Made by a program: the position numbers and the translations under genes
Notes under the pieces: model-generated
What the model was told of the DNA's origin: nothing
Database searches by the model: none
Seen by the model: only the letters and a program-made list of their open reading frames with translations
From: Streptomyces sp. SLBN-31
Lineage (GTDB): Bacteria > Actinomycetota > Actinomycetes > Streptomycetales > Streptomycetaceae
Direction of reading: 5' to 3'
DNA: 64,000 nt
Assembly (NCBI RefSeq): GCF_006715395.1
Contig: NZ_VFNC01000001.1
Span: 1,426,001-1,490,000 of the forward strand
In this document: piece after piece, positions 28,162-40,670 of the stretch
Layout: every line of letters begins with the position of its first letter
How positions within the stretch are numbered: the stretch's first letter is position 1

Positions 28162-31131
28162 ATGGCAAGAGACAGTGCTCAGCCACCGAGAACCGCGCCG
28201 CGGCCCGCCGTCCTGCGGCGAGCCGCGGTGTTCCTCGCCGTCGCCGCCCTGCTCGGCGCGGTCCTCGCGGCCTTCGACTCCGCGGCGGCGAGAGCCGACA
28301 CGGTGGGCGCGGGCAGTTACACCACCACCGCCCCCGGTCCGTTGCCCTCGGGATGCGCGGACCTGTCCACCAACCCGCGCCACTGGGTCACCGCCGACGC
28401 CCCGTCAGGTGCCGTGCCGACCAACGACTGGTGGTCGTCCATCCTGTGGAAGCGCACCAACTGCGCCTATGGTGAGCCGCTGTTCGCGCAGCCGCTCGGC
28501 TTCAAGGCCCAGTCGGGCGGACTCGGCTTCTCCTACAGCACCACACCGGCGATCTCCGGCAGCGCCAAGGGCGTGGGCGAGTACCACTTCAACTACACCG
28601 AGGACTTCGTGGCCGGAGTCGCCGGCCTGGGTGCTCCCGAGGTGAAGGTCGACGACTGGAGCGACTGGACCGTCAGCCCCGTCCTGAGCGACGGCGCGCA
28701 CAAGCTGCGGGCGACCATCGGCTCCGGCCTGCCGTTCGCGTACTTCCGGGCGACCGGCGGCGACGCCCAGATCAAGGTGGCCTCCGGCGCGACGGCCACC
28801 GTGTGGTCCCGCTCCGGTTCGATGCTCGGCTACACCATCGCCGGGCACGACTACGTGGCTTTCGCCCCGAGCGGCGCCACCTGGTCGGTCGACGGCTCCG
28901 GCACCACCTTCACCTCATCGCTCGGGGGCAAGGACTACTTCTCGATCGCCGTGCTGCCCACCACGCCGTCCACCTCGGCCGCCGACCGGGCCGCGCTGGC
29001 GGACGAGTACGCCGAGTACGCCCACGACCACGTCACCGGGACCACGGTGTCGTACGCGTACGACGAGGCGAGCAGCACCGTCACCACCAAGTACGGCTTC
29101 ACCACCACCGCCATGGAGGGCACCGGCAAGGCCACGGTCGCGGCGCTGATGCCGCACCAGTGGCGCAACCTCGCCGGCGGCAGCCCGTTGTCGCAGAAGT
29201 ACATCTCCTCGCGCGGCCCGCTGAAGGTGCTCACCGGCATCACGTCCTTCACGACGTCGATGGTCTTTCACGGCGTGCTCCCCGAGGTGCCGGCCGTCGC
29301 AGACGATGCCGGGGCCGACGCCACCACCCTGCAGAACTACCTGAACGCGGAGAAGGCCGACCCGACCCGGCAGCAGAGCGACGACACCTACTGGACCGGC
29401 AAGGGCCTCGGCCGCGCCGCGCGCCTGGCGGAGATCGCCGACCAGACCGGCAACACGGACGTACGCGACGCCGCCCTCGCGGCGATCAAGTCCAAGCTGA
29501 CGGACTGGTTCACCGCCTCGCAGAACGAGACGGGCCACCTGTTCTACTACGACGACAAGTGGGGGACCCTGATCGGCTACCCGGCCTCCTACGGGTCCGA
29601 CCAGGAGCTGAACGACCACCACTTCCACTACGGCTACTACATCGCGGCCGCCGCCACCCTCGCCCGGTTCGACCCCACCTGGGCCGACGCCGACCACTAC
29701 GGCGGGATGGTCGACCGGCTCATCCGGGACGCCGACAACTACGACCGTGCGGACAAACGTTTCCCCTACCTCCGGGACTTCGACATCTACGCCGGCCACG
29801 ACTGGGCCTCGGGCCACGGCTCGTTTGCCGCTGGCAACAACCAGGAGTCCTCGTCCGAAGGCATGAACTTCGACAACGCGCTCATCCAGTGGGGCGCCGC
29901 CACCGGGAACAAGACGGTCCGGGACGCGGGCATCTACATGTACACCACGCAGGCCGCCGCCATTCAGGACTACTGGTTCGACACCAAGGACGAGATCTAC
30001 CCGAGCGACTTCCCGCACAAGGAGGTCGGCATGGTCTGGAGCAACGGCGGCGCCTACTCCACCTGGTTCTCCAGCGCCCCCGAGCAGATCCAGGGCATCA
30101 ACCTGCTCCCGGTGACCGGCGGGCACCTCTACCTCGGCGACAACCCGGCCTACGTCAAAGCGAATTACCAGGAGATGCTCGACCAGTCCGGCAAGACCAG
30201 GCCCGGCATCTGGCCCGACATCTGGTACGAGTACCTCGCCCTCGGCGACGGCGACGCGGCCCTGGCCGACTTCCGCGCCGACAGCTCCTTCACCTCGGAG
30301 GAGGGCGAGAGCAAGGCCCACACCTTCCACTGGATCCGCAACCTCGCCGCCCTCGGCACCGTCGACACCACCGTCACCGCCGACGATCCGCTGACCGCGG
30401 TCTTCACCAAGAACGGCGAACGCACCTACGTCGCAGCCAACCCGACCGCCGCCGACCACACCGTGCACTTCTCCGACGGAACCAGCGTGCGGGTGCCCGC
30501 GGGCCGGACGGTCACCGCCGGTGCCCACACCTGGAGCGGCGGCAGCGCACCCGGCGGCACGGGATCCACCCCGACCCCGACGCCCACGCCGACCCCGACG
30601 CCCACGCCGACCCCGACGCCCACCCCGACTCCGACCCCCACGCCGTCCGGCGGCACGGGTTCCTCGCCCACGCTGTACCTGATGGACGACGGGACGCTGT
30701 CCGGGACCGCCGGTTCCGCGGGCAGCGTGACGGTGGCCTCGGCCGACGGCGTCAACCACGACGGCAGCCCGTACAAGCCGCTGACCTTCACCACCTCCGG
30801 GGTCGACCTGAAGTACGCCGGAGGCGCCCCCCGGTTCGACCTCGCCGTCGACGCCGGGCGGACCGTCGGCAACGCGGTGCAGATGGAGCTGTCCTACGAC
30901 TGCACCGGCTCGGGCTCATGGGACCGCGTCGAGACCTACCGCTACTTCGCCACCGACCCGCTCCCCGGCTGGGAGCACTACACCGACAGTGCCGGACTGG
31001 CCGCCGCGACCGGCACCCCCTGCGACCTGAAGAACGGAAAGGTGAGGGTCAGGGTCTGGAGCGCCCTGGGCAACACCCCCAGCACGCTGGACACCGGAGA
31101 CATCTCGACCGTCCGGCTGCCCTACGCCTGA
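28162..31131 (+). CDS. Secreted endo-beta-1,3-glucanase (GH81) with C-terminal binding module
   Basis: A 989-residue extracellular enzyme cleaving beta-1,3-glucan (laminarin, fungal walls). The signal peptide ends at about residue 48 (AAARA). The GH81 domain covers about 50-790, with the hallmark YGSDQELNDHHFHYGYYIAAAATLA and the Glu-rich catalytic loop NNQESSSEGMNFDNALIQWG. A Thr-Pro repeat linker of about 13 TP units follows (residues about 803-829). The last 150 residues form a beta-rich module (TLYLMDDGTLSGTAGSAGSV; AVQMELSYDCTGSGSWDRVE) resembling CBM56-type beta-1,3-glucan binding domains. The start ATG 28162 follows a GAAAGGG site. It is regulated by the upstream LacI-type palindrome. 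Confidence 0.92.
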   Translation: MARDSAQPPRTAPRPAVLRRAAVFLAVAALLGAVLAAFDSAAARADTVGAGSYTTTAPGPLPSGCADLSTNPRHWVTADAPSGAVPTNDWWSSILWKRTNCAYGEPLFAQPLGFKAQSGGLGFSYSTTPAISGSAKGVGEYHFNYTEDFVAGVAGLGAPEVKVDDWSDWTVSPVLSDGAHKLRATIGSGLPFAYFRATGGDAQIKVASGATATVWSRSGSMLGYTIAGHDYVAFAPSGATWSVDGSGTTFTSSLGGKDYFSIAVLPTTPSTSAADRAALADEYAEYAHDHVTGTTVSYAYDEASSTVTTKYGFTTTAMEGTGKATVAALMPHQWRNLAGGSPLSQKYISSRGPLKVLTGITSFTTSMVFHGVLPEVPAVADDAGADATTLQNYLNAEKADPTRQQSDDTYWTGKGLGRAARLAEIADQTGNTDVRDAALAAIKSKLTDWFTASQNETGHLFYYDDKWGTLIGYPASYGSDQELNDHHFHYGYYIAAAATLARFDPTWADADHYGGMVDRLIRDADNYDRADKRFPYLRDFDIYAGHDWASGHGSFAAGNNQESSSEGMNFDNALIQWGAATGNKTVRDAGIYMYTTQAAAIQDYWFDTKDEIYPSDFPHKEVGMVWSNGGAYSTWFSSAPEQIQGINLLPVTGGHLYLGDNPAYVKANYQEMLDQSGKTRPGIWPDIWYEYLALGDGDAALADFRADSSFTSEEGESKAHTFHWIRNLAALGTVDTTVTADDPLTAVFTKNGERTYVAANPTAADHTVHFSDGTSVRVPAGRTVTAGAHTWSGGSAPGGTGSTPTPTPTPTPTPTPTPTPTPTPTPTPSGGTGSSPTLYLMDDGTLSGTAGSAGSVTVASADGVNHDGSPYKPLTFTTSGVDLKYAGGAPRFDLAVDAGRTVGNAVQMELSYDCTGSGSWDRVETYRYFATDPLPGWEHYTDSAGLAAATGTPCDLKNGKVRVRVWSALGNTPSTLDTGDISTVRLPYA

Positions 31132-31155
31132 CGCGGGGCGCTGCCGGAAAACGGC

Positions 31156-31193
31156 GACGTCCGGGCCGCCCCGTGAGGGACGGCCCGGACGTC
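31156..31193. terminator. Bidirectional terminator between the GH81 gene and katG
   Basis: A 13-bp stem GACGTCCGGGCCG/CGGCCCGGACGTC (31156-31168 and 31181-31193) with a 12-base loop, lying between convergent gene ends. Confidence 0.85.
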
Positions 31194-31220
31194 AGTGGCC
31201 AGGCTCGGTGACCGTGAGGA

Positions 31221-33871
<2,651 letters not shown>

Positions 33872-33888
33872 GGCGACCAACCTACAGG

Positions 33889-33909
33889 CTTAAACACGAA
33901 TGATTCAAG
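33889..33909 (-). promoter_or_regulatory. Candidate Fur-family operator upstream of furS-katG
   Basis: An AT-rich, nearly palindromic 21-bp element reading CTTGAATCATTCGTGTTTAAG on the minus strand, 18 bp before the furS ATG. One mismatch separates its CTTGAA and TTTAAG arms from perfect symmetry. It stands out in very GC-rich DNA and is placed where the autoregulatory site of S. reticuli FurS-type genes occurs. Confidence 0.55.
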
Positions 33910-34110
33910 AAAACGAACGGTGCAAGTTTGGTGGCGCGCCGGTGGACCGACACTTGGCCGCGGGCCCGCCGCAAGATCTCTCACAGTGCCCACCGCACTC
34001 CTGTGCGCCCGGTGTAACCCCTGATGACCGGCCCAGGAGACACCCGCGTAATGGGCATTTCGTACCGTCACGGAAGCTCCACCCGTACGGGACGATCATG
34101 AGAGGCAGGG

Positions 34111-37100
34111 GTGCCCGTGGCCGCGCCGGACTCGCCGAACGCCGACACGAGGAAGGTGCGGACGGTCTGCTCCTACTGCGGTGTGGGCTGCGGCCTCGTC
34201 CTCGACGTCGGCGTCGGGCCCGACGGACGCCGTACGGTTCTGAAGGCGTCCGGCGACAAGGACCATCCCGCGAACTTCGGACGGCTGTGCACCAAGGGGG
34301 CGACCACCGCCGACCTGCTCTCGGCTCCCGGGCGCCTGACCACGGCCCTGGTCCGGCCCGAGCGGGGAGCGGAGCCCGTGCCCGAGCCGGTCGCCGCGGC
34401 GATCACCGAGACCGCCCGGCGGCTGCGCGCCGTCGTCGACGAGCACGGACCCGACGCCCTCGCCTTCTACGTCTCCGGGCAGCTGGGCCTGGAGGCCCAG
34501 TACCTGGTGAACAAGCTGGCCAAGGGGTTCGTGCGGACCAACCGTATCGAGTCCAACTCCCGCCTGTGCATGGCCAGTGCGGGCACGGGCTACAAGCTCT
34601 CGCTCGGGGCCGACGGGCCGCCCGGGTCGTACCAGGACCTCGACCGCGCCGACGTCTTCCTCGTCATCGGCTCCAACATGGCCGACTGCCACCCCATCCT
34701 CTTCCTGCGCATGATGGACCGGGTGAAGTCGGCGGGCGCCAGGCTGATCGTCGTCGACCCGCGCCGCACCGCAACGGCCGAGAAGGCCGACCTGTTCCTG
34801 CAGATCGCGCCGGGCACCGATCTCGCCCTGCTCAACGGCCTGTTGCACCTGCTGCACGCGAACGGGCACACCGACCCCGACTTCATCGAGCGGCACACCG
34901 AGGGCTGGGAGGAGATGCCCGCCTTCCTCGCCGACTACCCGCCCGCCGTCGTCGCCGGCATCACCGGCATCCCGGAGGACGACATCCGCGAGGCCGCCCG
35001 GCTGATCGGCGAGGCGGGGGAGTGGACCAGCTTGTGGACGATGGGCCTCAACCAGTCCACGCACGGCACCTGGAACACCAACGCCCTGGTCAACCTGCAT
35101 CTGGCGACCGGGGCCATCTGCCGTCCGGGCAGCGGCCCGTTCTCCCTCACCGGGCAGCCCAACGCCATGGGCGGCCGGGAGATGGGCTACATGGGGCCCG
35201 GCCTGCCCGGACAGCGGTCCGTGCTGGTCGACGAGGACCGGGCGTTCGCCGAGGAGGTGTGGAGGCTGGAGGCGGGCGGTGTCCGCGCCGACGGCGTCGG
35301 CAGGGGCACCGTCGAGATGTTCCGGCAGATGACCGACGGCGAGATCAAGGCCTGCTGGATCATCTGCACCAACCCCGTCGCCTCCGTCGGCAACCGCAGG
35401 ACGGTCATCGAGGGCCTGGAGGCCGCCGAGTTCGTCGTCACCCAGGACGTGTTCGCCGACACCGAGACCAACGCGTACGCGGACGTCGTCCTGCCCGGCG
35501 CCCTGTGGACCGAGACCGAGGGCGTCCTCGTCAACAGCGAGCGCAACCTCACCCTCGCCCGGCCCGCCACCGACCCGCCCGGCGAGGCCCTGGCCGACTG
35601 GCGGATCATCGCGGCCGTCGCCCGGGAGATGGGCTACGAACGGGACTTCTCCTACGACAGCGCCGAGGAGGTCTTCGAGGAGATCAAGCGGTTCCGGAAC
35701 CCGAAGACCGGGTGGGACCTGCGCGGCGTGACCTACGAACGGCTGCGCGAGACACCCGTGCAGTGGCCGGCGGCGAGCGAGGACGGGTCCGACCGCAACC
35801 CGATCAGGTACGTGGGCGAGGACGGCTCGCCGGTCTTCCCCACCGCGAGCGGGCGAGCCGCCTTCTTCGCCCGGCCGCACCTGCCGGCCGCCGAGATGCC
35901 GGACGACGACTACCCCTTCGTCCTCAACACCGGCCGGCTGCAGCACCAGTGGCACACGCTGACCAAGACGGCGAAGGTGGCCAAGCTGAACAAGCTGAAC
36001 CCCGGCCCCTTCGTGGAACTGCATCCGCAGGACGCCGAACGCCTGCGGATCACCGACGGCGACTCGGTGGAGGTCGCCTCCAGACGCGGCCGGGCCGTGC
36101 TCCCTGCCATCGTCACCGACCGTGTGCGGCCCGGGAGTTGCTTCGCGCCCTTCCACTGGAACGACCTGTTCGGGGAGTACCTCAGCGTCAACGCCGTCAC
36201 GAGCGACGCCGTCGACCCGCTCTCCTTCCAGCCGGAGTTGAAGGTGTGCGCGGTGTCCCTCACCAAGGTGCCGACGCCGGTCACGGTGCGGACACCGGCC
36301 GTGCGGACACCGGCCGTGCGAACACCGGCCGTGCGGACCCCCGTCGAACCCGCCTCCGTCGCCTCCGGCCCCGATCCCTTCGGGCTCGAACCCGCGCCGC
36401 CGCCGGTGCTCACCGCCCAGGAACGCCAGTACCTCGTGGGGTTCCTCGCCGGCATCCCGGCCGGCACCCCGGGCGTGCCGGTGCTGCCGCCCTCGGCGCC
36501 CTTCGACCCCGAGCACGCGCTGTGGGTGAACGGCGTGCTGGCCGGCATGTACTCCCGCGGCACGGCATCCGCTCCGGCGCCGTCGGCGCCCGGCCGTGAG
36601 GTGGTGATCCTCTGGGCCTCGCAGACCGGCAACGCCGAGGACTTCGCGGCCGCCACCGCCGAGCGGCTCAAGACCGGCGGTCACGCCGCCTACCTGCTCG
36701 GCATGGACGAGGCCGACCCGGCGATGCTGCCCGCCGGGGCCGACCTGCTGCTGATCACCAGCACCTTCGGCGACGGCGACGCACCGGACAACGGCACCGG
36801 CTTCTGGGAGACCCTGGCCGCGGCCGACACCCCGCGCATGGAGGGACGGCGCTATGCCGTCCTTGCCTTCGGCGACTCCTCCTACGACGACTTCTGCGGC
36901 CACGGCCGCCGTCTGGACCGGCGCCTGGACGAACTGGGGGCGCTGCGCCTCGCCCCGCGCACCGACTGCGAGCCCGACTACGAGGACACGGCCCACGCCT
37001 GGCTCGACCGGATCCTGACCGCGCTGTCCGGAACACCCGCCCCGGCGCCCGCCCCCGCGTCGGTCCCGGCGCCCACCCTCACCCCGGCGTCCACCCCGGC

Positions 37101-38259
37101 CCCGCCGTCCGCCGCGCCCCGAGCGCCGCGCACGCGGAAACCCGCCCCCGTCGTCGCCCGCCTCACCGGCAACCGTCTCCTCAGCCTCCCCGGCGCCGGC
37201 AAGGAGGTCCGCCGGTTCACCTTCGACACCCGTGACAGCGAGACCCCGCTGCTGTACGACGCGGGCGACGCACTCGGCGTCCAGCCGCTCAACTCCCCTG
37301 CCCTGGTGGCGGAGTGGCTGACGGTCACCGGACTGGACGCGGACGCGGCCGTCGAGGTCGGCGGCGTCGGAGAGGTCGCCCTGGGCGAAGCGCTCTCACG
37401 CCACCTCGACATCACCCGGATCACCCCCGGACTGCTCCGCTTCGCCGCCGAACGCGCCCGTGACTCAAGGGAGTTGAAGAAGCTCCTGCGCCCCGACAAC
37501 AAGGGGGACCTGGCCCGGTGGTCCTGGGGCCGGCAGGCCGTCGACGTGATCGCCGAGCACGGGCTGCGGGCCGCCGCGCAGGAGTGGGCCGAGGTGCTGG
37601 GGCGCCTCCAGCCGCGCCTGTACTCCATATCGTCCAGCCCGCTGAGCGACCCCCACCTGGTCTCCCTCACCGTCTCCGTCGTCCGCTACGAGAACCTGGC
37701 CGGCCGCCCCCGCCAGGGCGTCTGCTCGCCCTTCCTGGCCGACGCCGGGACCGGCACCCCGGTCCCGGTCCACGTCCAGCGCTCCGCCCACTTCCGCCCG
37801 CCGGCCGACCCCGCCACGCCGATGGTCATGGTCGGCCCCGGCACCGGCGTCGCCCCCTTCATGGGCTTCCTGGAGCAGCGCCGCGCCCTCGGCCACCGGG
37901 GCCCCAACTGGCTGTTCTTCGGCGAGCAGCACCGGGCCACCGACTTCTACTACGAGCAGGAGCTGACGGCATTCCTCGCCGACGGCACCCTCGACCGCCT
38001 CGACACGGCCTTCTCCCGCGACCAGCGCGCCAAGGTCTACGTCCAGGACCGCATGCGCGAACACGGGCCGCTGCTGTGGTCGTGGCTGCGGGACGGCGCC
38101 CACTTCCACGTCTGCGGCGACGCGTCCCGCATGGCCAAGGACGTCGACCGGGCGCTTCGGGACATCGCCGTGGTGCACGGCGGACTGGACGAGGCGGGGG
38201 CGGCGGCGTACGTGAAGCAGCTGGCGGCCGACAAGAGGTACGTCCGGGACGTCTACTGA
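34111..38259 (+). CDS. Fused assimilatory nitrate reductase and flavoprotein reductase
   Basis: A 1382-residue single chain. Residues 1-715 are a molybdopterin-guanine-dinucleotide oxidoreductase of the assimilatory nitrate reductase (NarB/NasA) type. The N-terminal [4Fe-4S] ligands are Cys20, Cys23, Cys27 and Cys60 ([18 protein letters not shown]), with later cofactor motifs such as [16 protein letters not shown] and [21 protein letters not shown]. After a Pro/Ala-rich linker (about 715-828) comes a flavodoxin-like FMN domain ([34 protein letters not shown]). A second Ala/Pro linker follows. Then there is a sulfite-reductase/CPR-type FAD-NADPH domain ([37 protein letters not shown]). Electrons can thus run from NADPH to nitrate in one protein. 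The start is GTG 34111 or GTG 34117. Confidence 0.93.
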   Translation: MPVAAPDSPNADTRKVRTVCSYCGVGCGLVLDVGVGPDGRRTVLKASGDKDHPANFGRLCTKGATTADLLSAPGRLTTALVRPERGAEPVPEPVAAAITETARRLRAVVDEHGPDALAFYVSGQLGLEAQYLVNKLAKGFVRTNRIESNSRLCMASAGTGYKLSLGADGPPGSYQDLDRADVFLVIGSNMADCHPILFLRMMDRVKSAGARLIVVDPRRTATAEKADLFLQIAPGTDLALLNGLLHLLHANGHTDPDFIERHTEGWEEMPAFLADYPPAVVAGITGIPEDDIREAARLIGEAGEWTSLWTMGLNQSTHGTWNTNALVNLHLATGAICRPGSGPFSLTGQPNAMGGREMGYMGPGLPGQRSVLVDEDRAFAEEVWRLEAGGVRADGVGRGTVEMFRQMTDGEIKACWIICTNPVASVGNRRTVIEGLEAAEFVVTQDVFADTETNAYADVVLPGALWTETEGVLVNSERNLTLARPATDPPGEALADWRIIAAVAREMGYERDFSYDSAEEVFEEIKRFRNPKTGWDLRGVTYERLRETPVQWPAASEDGSDRNPIRYVGEDGSPVFPTASGRAAFFARPHLPAAEMPDDDYPFVLNTGRLQHQWHTLTKTAKVAKLNKLNPGPFVELHPQDAERLRITDGDSVEVASRRGRAVLPAIVTDRVRPGSCFAPFHWNDLFGEYLSVNAVTSDAVDPLSFQPELKVCAVSLTKVPTPVTVRTPAVRTPAVRTPAVRTPVEPASVASGPDPFGLEPAPPPVLTAQERQYLVGFLAGIPAGTPGVPVLPPSAPFDPEHALWVNGVLAGMYSRGTASAPAPSAPGREVVILWASQTGNAEDFAAATAERLKTGGHAAYLLGMDEADPAMLPAGADLLLITSTFGDGDAPDNGTGFWETLAAADTPRMEGRRYAVLAFGDSSYDDFCGHGRRLDRRLDELGALRLAPRTDCEPDYEDTAHAWLDRILTALSGTPAPAPAPASVPAPTLTPASTPAPPSAAPRAPRTRKPAPVVARLTGNRLLSLPGAGKEVRRFTFDTRDSETPLLYDAGDALGVQPLNSPALVAEWLTVTGLDADAAVEVGGVGEVALGEALSRHLDITRITPGLLRFAAERARDSRELKKLLRPDNKGDLARWSWGRQAVDVIAEHGLRAAAQEWAEVLGRLQPRLYSISSSPLSDPHLVSLTVSVVRYENLAGRPRQGVCSPFLADAGTGTPVPVHVQRSAHFRPPADPATPMVMVGPGTGVAPFMGFLEQRRALGHRGPNWLFFGEQHRATDFYYEQELTAFLADGTLDRLDTAFSRDQRAKVYVQDRMREHGPLLWSWLRDGAHFHVCGDASRMAKDVDRALRDIAVVHGGLDEAGAAAYVKQLAADKRYVRDVY
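36286..36345 (+). repeat. 15-bp tandem repeat encoding the inter-domain linker
   Basis: Three near-identical copies of GTGCGGACACCGGCC (36286, 36301, 36316; the third has one change) and a diverged fourth at 36331. They encode VRTPA repeated in the linker between the nitrate reductase and flavodoxin parts. Such a unit can vary in copy number by slippage without breaking the frame. Confidence 0.85.
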
Positions 38260-38272
38260 CTACGCTGGGTGC

Positions 38273-39226
38273 ATGCGTGACCTTGCGGAGACGGCACGGC
38301 GGTGGACGGCCGAAGGCCGGGCGGCGGTGCTCGCGCGGCCCCTCACCGAGCGCGGGTTCGGGGCGCGCCAGCCGGCCGATGCGATGCTGATCGACTCGGA
38401 CGGGCAGTACACGGGGCGGCTGTACCGGGGCGCCTTCGACCAGCGGATCGTCACCGAGGCCTGCGCAGTGCCGCCCGGCCACACCGCCCGCGTGTGCGAG
38501 GTGGCCGTGCACCAGGAGGCCGTGGCGCAGGCGGGGCTGACCTGCGGGGGACAGGCCGAGATCCTGCTCCAGCCGCTGGGCGCCGTCCCACCCCGGTGGT
38601 GGCAGCTGCTCGCGGCCGGGGCCGACGTGGCGCTGGTGACCTGGCTGGACGAGAGGCGCACGCACGCGGTCAGCGCCGTCGTGACACCGGAGGAGGCGAT
38701 CGACGGGCCGGACGTGCCGCCGCAGGCGGCCGTGCAGGCGCGTTCGCTGCTCGCCCGTCATCGCGCCGGACGCGAGGTGCACGCGGCCGACGCCGGGCTC
38801 GTCCTGGTCGAGACCTGCCCGGCCGTCCCGCACCTCGTCGTCGTGGGCGGTGGCGAGCTCGCCGAACTCCTCGTCGCCCAGGCCGGGTTGCTCGGCTGGC
38901 AGGCCACCGTGACGGGCGTCGGGCGCGACGCCGAGGAACTCCTCGCCGAGCATCCCGCCGCCGCCTGTCTGATCATGCTCAGTCACGATCCCGACGTGGA
39001 CGTGCCCACCCTGCGCACCGCCCTGACCACGGGCATCCCGTACGTCGGCGCCCTGGGCTCCCGCCACACCCAGGCCCGCCGCGCCGCCGCGCTGCTCCGC
39101 ACGGGCCTGACCGAGGCCGATCTGACCCGTGTGCACGGCCCCATCGGCCTCGACATCGGCGCCCGCACCCCGGCGGAGACCGCACTGGCGATCTGCGCCG
39201 AGGTACTGGCGGCGCTCGGCGGGTGA
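38273..39226 (+). CDS. XdhC/CoxI-family molybdenum-cofactor chaperone
   Basis: A 317-residue XdhC/CoxI protein. The N-terminal CoxI domain (MRDLAETARRWTAEGRAAVLARPLTERG...GGQAEILLQPLG) is followed by a Rossmann XdhC domain (PHLVVVGGGELAELLVAQAGLLGWQATVTGV; ACLIMLSHDPDVDVPTLRTAL; PYVGALGSRHTQARRAAALL; IGLDIGARTPAETALAICAEVLA). These proteins bind molybdenum cofactor and help mature and insert it into xanthine dehydrogenase-type enzymes. Being 13 bp downstream of the nitrate reductase, it is likely a cofactor chaperone for that enzyme. The frame starts at ATG 38273. Confidence 0.88.
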   Translation: MRDLAETARRWTAEGRAAVLARPLTERGFGARQPADAMLIDSDGQYTGRLYRGAFDQRIVTEACAVPPGHTARVCEVAVHQEAVAQAGLTCGGQAEILLQPLGAVPPRWWQLLAAGADVALVTWLDERRTHAVSAVVTPEEAIDGPDVPPQAAVQARSLLARHRAGREVHAADAGLVLVETCPAVPHLVVVGGGELAELLVAQAGLLGWQATVTGVGRDAEELLAEHPAAACLIMLSHDPDVDVPTLRTALTTGIPYVGALGSRHTQARRAAALLRTGLTEADLTRVHGPIGLDIGARTPAETALAICAEVLAALGG

Positions 39227-39284
39227 CCGCGCACGCGAGGGGTGCGGAAGAGGGGCCGACGGGTGCCGGCCCCCCGGGGGTGCG

Positions 39285-39911
39285 TCAGCCCTTGCCGAGG
39301 AGCTTGTTCATCTCCGTGATCTCGGCGGTCTGGGCGTCGACGATGTCGGCGGCCATGGACTTCGCGGGGCCGTAGGAGCCCTTGGCCTTCTCCGTCCCGG
39401 CCATCGCCACGGCACCCTTGTGGTGCTCGATCATCATGGTCAGGAACATCGAGTCGAAGTCCTTGCCGGACATCTTCTTCAGCCCCGCCATGTCCTTGGC
39501 GTCCATCATCCCGGGCATCGCCGAGCCCGCCGAGTGGCCCATCCCGGGCATCGCCGAGGACATGCCCATGCCCCACGTCTTCAGCCAGCCGTTCATGGTG
39601 CGGATCTCCGGGTCCTGCGCCTTCTCGATGCGCGAGGCGAGGTCCTTGACCTGCGGCGAGGAGGCCCGGTCGGCGGCGAGGCCGGCCATCTCCACGGCCT
39701 GCCGGTGGTGGGGGATCATGCCCTGCGCGAAGGCCATGTCCTGGTCGTTGTGCGCGGCGGCACTCGACGAGGCGGAGGCGGAGCCGTGGTGGCTTCCGCT
39801 CCCGCTGTCGCCGCCGTCGTCGCTTCCGCAGCCGGCCAGGACGAGGGCCGCGGTGACGGCCGTGGCCACCAGGGCGGTACGGCGGACCAGGGACGTACGG
39901 GTGTTGCGCAT
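39285..39911 (-). CDS. DUF305 lipoprotein
   Basis: A 208-residue exported lipoprotein, start ATG 39911. The lipobox is LVLAGC, with the lipid-carrying Cys28. A Gly/Ser/His-rich linker is followed by a DUF305 four-helix domain with paired His motifs (FAQGMIPHHRQAVEMAGLAAD; FLTMMIEHHKGAVAMAGTEKAKG) and a Met-rich middle (WGMGMSSAMPGMGHSAGSAM; PGMMDAKDMAGLKKM). DUF305 proteins such as CopM bind copper in the periplasm or at the cell surface. Here it should sit on the outer face of the membrane. It is co-directional with the DUF6153 gene 85 bp upstream. Confidence 0.9.
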   Translation of the reverse strand: MRNTRTSLVRRTALVATAVTAALVLAGCGSDDGGDSGSGSHHGSASASSSAAAHNDQDMAFAQGMIPHHRQAVEMAGLAADRASSPQVKDLASRIEKAQDPEIRTMNGWLKTWGMGMSSAMPGMGHSAGSAMPGMMDAKDMAGLKKMSGKDFDSMFLTMMIEHHKGAVAMAGTEKAKGSYGPAKSMAADIVDAQTAEITEMNKLLGKG

Positions 39912-39996
39912 GCTGGAACTCCTGCTGTGCGAAGTGAGTGCGGACGTGCCGGAGGGCACCGCGGCGCCGGTTCGTGGTCGCGGTGCGCGGCGGTGT

Positions 39997-40398
39997 CTAG
40001 ATCCGCAGCAGTTGGAGTTCCGCCAGGGAGGGCGGGGCGCGTGCGCCGTCCGGTGCCGTCCCCGCGTACGGGTGGACGGTGTCGGCGGGTCCGGGGACGG
40101 CCGTCGGGTCCGGTGCGAGTGCCGGGAGCGTCGGTCCGCCGCTCACCGCGGCCGACGCACAGATCTGGTCGGCGTGCCGGGCATGGCCGCCTCCGCAGCC
40201 GTCGTCCGCGCAGCCGTCGTGCGAGACGGCCGTCACCGTCATGTGCCGGGAGGCCGAGTGCGCCTCGACGGCACCGCCGGGGGCCAGGCCGTGCATGCCG
40301 AACAGCCCGGCCAGCAGCGCGAGCACCACAAGCGCCCGCCACCGCACGGAGGGCGGTGGCGTGGGGCGTTGCTGTGCGCGGGCTGTCACGGCGCTCAT
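39997..40398 (-). CDS. DUF6153 membrane-associated protein
   Basis: A 133-residue protein, start ATG 40398. One hydrophobic segment at about 21-38 (ALVVLALLAGLFGMHGL) probably acts as a signal or anchor. The rest is outside the cell and rich in His and Cys (EAHSASRHMTVTAVSHDGCADDGCGGGHARHADQIC). This matches the DUF6153 family of Streptomyces; no function is known. The paired Cys/His could bind metal. It is in one unit with the DUF305 lipoprotein gene. Confidence 0.75.
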   Translation of the reverse strand: MSAVTARAQQRPTPPPSVRWRALVVLALLAGLFGMHGLAPGGAVEAHSASRHMTVTAVSHDGCADDGCGGGHARHADQICASAAVSGGPTLPALAPDPTAVPGPADTVHPYAGTAPDGARAPPSLAELQLLRI

Positions 40399-40670
40399 GT
40401 TACGCAGACCGCCGCGGCCGCGCGGACGGCCGCTCGTGATCGGCCGAAACAGCCAGGCGGGATGAACGCACCGGTGCCGCCGTCCGTATCCCTACGACGG
40501 ACAGCAGACCGACCCCTTCGGAACTCCCCGTGCCCATCAGGCCGTTCGACCGAACCGACCGCCGCCGCGGTCCCCGTACAGGCCGCCCGTCCGTCGATTT
40601 CGGGCCCCTGTCCGCGGGCTCGGGGATCCGCCCGTCGGGCCCGGCGGGTCGCGTGGCAGGATCGGGCGCC

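Noticed and set aside
30570..30650. The Thr-Pro repeat stretch of the GH81 gene as a separate mobile repeat
   Set aside because: It is an ordinary in-frame protein linker between catalytic and binding domains.
34000..34110. GlnR-type nitrogen-control site upstream of the nitrate reductase
   Set aside because: GTAAC and TTTCGTACCGTCAC fragments occur, but the spacing does not fit GTnAC-n6-GAAAC, so no site is claimed.
34096..36996. A 966-codon open frame on the minus strand opposite the nitrate reductase
   Set aside because: It is a shadow of the plus-strand gene: its composition is Val/Gly/Arg/Asp-rich as expected from antisense of GC-rich codons, and it has no recognisable domain.
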